A DNA stretch of 5,360 nucleotides from Thermococci archaeon (GTDB lineage: Archaea; Methanobacteriota_B; Thermococci; Methanofastidiosales; B48-G16). Position numbers and translations under genes: made by a program. This document shows, piece by piece, positions 4,549 to 5,360 of the stretch (the first letter of the stretch is position 1; every line of letters starts with the position of its first letter). A model generated the notes under the pieces. It ran no database searches, had not been told where the DNA came from, and was given only the letters and a program-made list of their open reading frames with translations. Location of the stretch: NCBI GenBank assembly GCA_030668905.1, contig DAOVEQ010000085.1, positions 1 to 5,360 of the forward strand, given 5' to 3'.

Positions 4549-5360
4549 TTATATTTGCATAATTTCTTTCTCCAATATCCTCTGAATTTCTTCCTTTTCT
4601 AGGGGTCCGAAGGTGCTCCATGGATACTTACCGTTAACGTATGTGCCGCCCTTTATACCATATTTTATCAGCACTTCTCGGTTATCGACACAGAACTCAT
4701 TGAGAATGACTCTGTCACCAAACTCCTTACAAACGTCTCTTACATTGAGAAGAGTATAAGGATCTGCTGGACACATTGAAGACCAGAAAATATCAACTAC
4801 TACTTTACCAGGAAGCTGCTGAAACTGATATTTCTGCTCATAACGAACGGATGAAGGGAGTTCCACAGGCTTAAACTTTTTTATAAGCATCTTCAGTTCT
4901 TCGTTTTCAAACTCCTCAAAACCGAGTTTTGCAAAGAAGCCTCTCATGTCGTCCGTATAAGCGAATCCAAAAGGAGTTACAATCCCCTTGCATTTATCTT
5001 TTATATCCTCTATCATTACTTTGACTAAGGCACTGCCACATCCGGGGACCCGTTCTCTGTGAGGCCCTTCCCACGGTGGAGTATGCGGAGCAACCATACA
5101 GTTGATAATATAAAGGTCTTTTCCCTCATGAAAATTGGATAACTCAATTGGCATGTATTCAATGAAACCTACTGCTCCCTCTCCTTCATAAGCGATTTTA
5201 GCTGAAAGTCCCTTTGATACCATCTTTTTGAGCCACTCTGTCTTTATTTCAGCCGCACGGAGTGCAGTACGTTCTTGTTCTGTTAATCCTGATTTCTTAT
5301 CCAGATGCCGATTATCGCCTATGCAGCAGGCCTCGGCGATTATTGTATTCTTGTTTAATG
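4549..5360 (-). CDS. GNAT N-acetyltransferase fused to thioredoxin-fold YoaP-like domain, N-terminus cut by window edge
   Basis: The frame stays open leftward from the window's right edge to TAA at 4549-4551, showing 269 residues. An ATG at 5223 is internal: the 45 codons before it are open and encode family-like sequence (A-E-A-C-C-I-G-D near the edge, later E-W-L-K-K), so the true start lies outside. Visible residues about 50-165 form a GNAT acetyltransferase domain, with the acetyl-CoA loop R103-V-P-G-C-G (RxxGxG type) after strand L83-YIINCMVAP, and G130-FAYTDDMRGFFAKLGFEEF as the late GNAT helix-strand. Residues about 184-269 form a thioredoxin-like domain, K185-VVVDIFWSSMCPADPY, with one cysteine (C196) where thioredoxins have CxxC, and a later G238-GTYVNGK segment. 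This order resembles Bacillus YoaP-type proteins (GNAT plus YoaP domain); substrates are unknown. Six of 11 arginine codons are CGN. The architecture is well supported; its biological role is not. Confidence 0.82.
   Translation of the reverse strand, partial: LNKNTIIAEACCIGDNRHLDKKSGLTEQERTALRAAEIKTEWLKKMVSKGLSAKIAYEGEGAVGFIEYMPIELSNFHEGKDLYIINCMVAPHTPPWEGPHRERVPGCGSALVKVMIEDIKDKCKGIVTPFGFAYTDDMRGFFAKLGFEEFENEELKMLIKKFKPVELPSSVRYEQKYQFQQLPGKVVVDIFWSSMCPADPYTLLNVRDVCKEFGDRVILNEFCVDNREVLIKYGIKGGTYVNGKYPWSTFGPLEKEEIQRILEKEIMQI

Noticed and set aside
5221..5223. ATG 5223 as the start of the GNAT/YoaP-like gene
   Set aside because: The frame is open for 45 more codons up to the edge, with family-like sequence, and there is no good ribosome binding site before this ATG.

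Overview
The window looks like AT-rich archaeal chromosomal DNA, probably from a euryarchaeal-type lineage; I cannot name the genus. Three things point to Archaea. It carries an archaeal-type aspartyl-tRNA synthetase. The gene in front of it encodes a zinc-binding, NusA-like KH protein. Several genes are preceded by BRE/TATA promoters and by GGTGA-type ribosome binding sites complementary to the 3' end of archaeal 16S rRNA. No rRNA, tRNA, CRISPR array, insertion sequence or transposase was seen.

Left part (1-2311). A lipoprotein gene with a toast-rack-like (LiaF/DUF2154-like) ectodomain runs leftwards off the edge. A divergent promoter region of about 150 bases separates it from a rightward pair of information-processing genes: the KH/zinc protein (555-1058) and aspS (1064-2311). 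These two are separated by 5 bases, and the upstream stop codon lies inside the aspS ribosome binding site, so translational coupling is likely.

Middle (2323-3678, minus strand). A 451-residue, very divergent phosphoglycerate kinase (PGK)-like protein converges on aspS with only 11 bases between the stop codons. Landmarks of both PGK lobes can be followed, but several catalytic or substrate-binding signatures are altered. It is the least ordinary gene here. It may be a strongly drifted PGK or a paralogue with another job.

Right part (about 3740-5360). A promoter region with repeated elements leads into a small class I SAM-dependent methyltransferase (3874-4404). Convergent to it is a 5'-truncated gene for a GNAT acetyltransferase fused to a thioredoxin-fold YoaP-like domain. 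Arginine codon use changes sharply at this point: 1 CGN codon among 72 arginines to the left, 9 among 18 to the right. The right block therefore looks like an acquired accessory segment beside a native core region.

The two halves share no evident pathway. The left half concerns translation, RNA binding and the cell surface, the middle gene has a metabolic kinase fold, and the right half holds small-molecule modifying enzymes of unknown substrate.
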